Part shown: piece after piece, positions 6,260 through 6,636 of the stretch
How positions within the stretch are numbered: position 1 is the first letter of the stretch
Layout of the letters: every line of letters begins with the position of its first letter
Origin: Chloroflexi bacterium RBG_13_53_26
GTDB lineage: Bacteria; Chloroflexota; Dehalococcoidia; UBA2247; RBG-13-53-26
Reading direction: 5' to 3'
Assembly (NCBI GenBank): GCA_001795035.1
Contig: MGMW01000049.1
Location: 1 to 6,636 of the forward strand
Length of the DNA stretch: 6,636 nucleotides
Program-made: the position numbers and the translations under genes
Notes under the pieces: model-generated
Told to the model about the DNA's origin: nothing
The model's input: the letters and a program-made list of their open reading frames with translations, nothing else
Database searches by the model: none

Positions 6260-6636
6260 ATGCGTAATTCGGCTCGTCGATCAATGCTTCTGGCACTGCT
6301 GCTTGCCGTGCTTTGCCTCGGCAGTGGCTGCATCCTTCCATCCCTTGAGTCCCAGTCATCCACCATTCCCAGCGAGGACACCCTGACCATCTTTGGCACT
6401 TCTCCCCTGACCCTCGATCCCGCCATCTCTCAGGACTCAGGATCGCATACCTACATCGTGCAGATATTCAGCGGGCTGGTCACCCTGGACCAGAACATGG
6501 ACGTAGTGCCGGACATAGCTGAGAGCTGGACCATAGAGACAACCGACGAGGGCACCGTGTACACCTTTCACCTTCGTTCAGGAGTTAAGTTCCACGATGG
6601 CCGTGAGGTCACCTCGGCTGACTTCAAGTATTCCCT
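6260..6636 (+). CDS. Family 5 extracellular solute-binding lipoprotein (oligopeptide/nickel ABC transporter type), 5' fragment
   Basis: The first 125 residues are present and the window end cuts the gene. The N-terminus MRNSARRSMLLALLLAVLCL is a signal peptide with a basic start, ending at LGSGC (20-24); Cys24 is the probable lipid anchor, though Gly at position -3 makes the lipobox imperfect. After a Ser/Pro linker the SBP_bac_5 pattern is clear: DTLTIFGTSPLTLDPAIS (42-59), IVQIFSGLV, VVPDIAESW and TYTFHLRSGVKFHDG-type residues (here VYTFHLRSGVKFHDG), then VTSADFKYSL. Such proteins capture peptides, nickel chelates or sugars outside the cell for an ABC permease; the ligand cannot be read from this part. 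ATG 6260 lies 11 bases after the peptidase stop, behind a weak AGAGAG (6247-6252), so the gene probably continues the operon. Permease genes, if any, lie beyond the window. Confidence 0.9.
   Translation, partial: MRNSARRSMLLALLLAVLCLGSGCILPSLESQSSTIPSEDTLTIFGTSPLTLDPAISQDSGSHTYIVQIFSGLVTLDQNMDVVPDIAESWTIETTDEGTVYTFHLRSGVKFHDGREVTSADFKYS

Overview
The window is one strand-coherent, tightly packed bacterial gene block, all on the + strand and GC-rich. From start to end it holds: the 3' end of a DUF454 (YbaN-like) membrane protein; a short gap of about 80 bases with a probable promoter; a CooC/AcsF-type nickel-insertion ATPase; three lower-glycolysis enzymes (phosphoglycerate kinase, archaeal-type cofactor-independent phosphoglycerate mutase, triosephosphate isomerase); the tRNA dimethylallyltransferase MiaA; a HExxH metallopeptidase lipoprotein whose signal peptide lies in another reading frame from its body; and the start of a family 5 oligopeptide-type solute-binding lipoprotein cut by the window end.

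The content suggests an anaerobe of the Chloroflexota, probably Dehalococcoidia-like. The reasons are the archaeal-type phosphoglycerate mutase in a bacterial operon, a CooC-type maturation factor (CO dehydrogenase/acetyl-CoA synthase metabolism), and peptidase-MA and family 5 binding lipoproteins. This placement is inference from gene content and was not tested by phylogeny.

From cooC at 240 to the window end there is no gap above about 12 bases. Three junctions are 4-base ATGA stop/start overlaps (pgk/apgM, tpiA/miaA, miaA/lipoprotein). Two others have a Shine-Dalgarno sequence touching the upstream stop codon (cooC/pgk, apgM/tpiA). A single long transcript from the TATAAT box near 187 would cover everything. 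PGK, aPGM and TPI interconvert 1,3-bisphosphoglycerate/3-phosphoglycerate, 3-/2-phosphoglycerate, and glyceraldehyde-3-phosphate/dihydroxyacetone phosphate; in an acetyl-CoA-pathway organism they would probably run in the gluconeogenic direction. CooC would support the nickel enzyme that supplies acetyl-CoA, which is a metabolic link but not a proven one.

The main oddity is the lipoprotein gene at 5116-6248. A good start codon and signal peptide open in one frame and stop after 19 codons. The lipobox and whole metallopeptidase continue in the -1 frame, which has no usual start codon before GTG 5289. I see no wholly new system here; no RNA gene, CRISPR array, insertion sequence or clear terminator was found.
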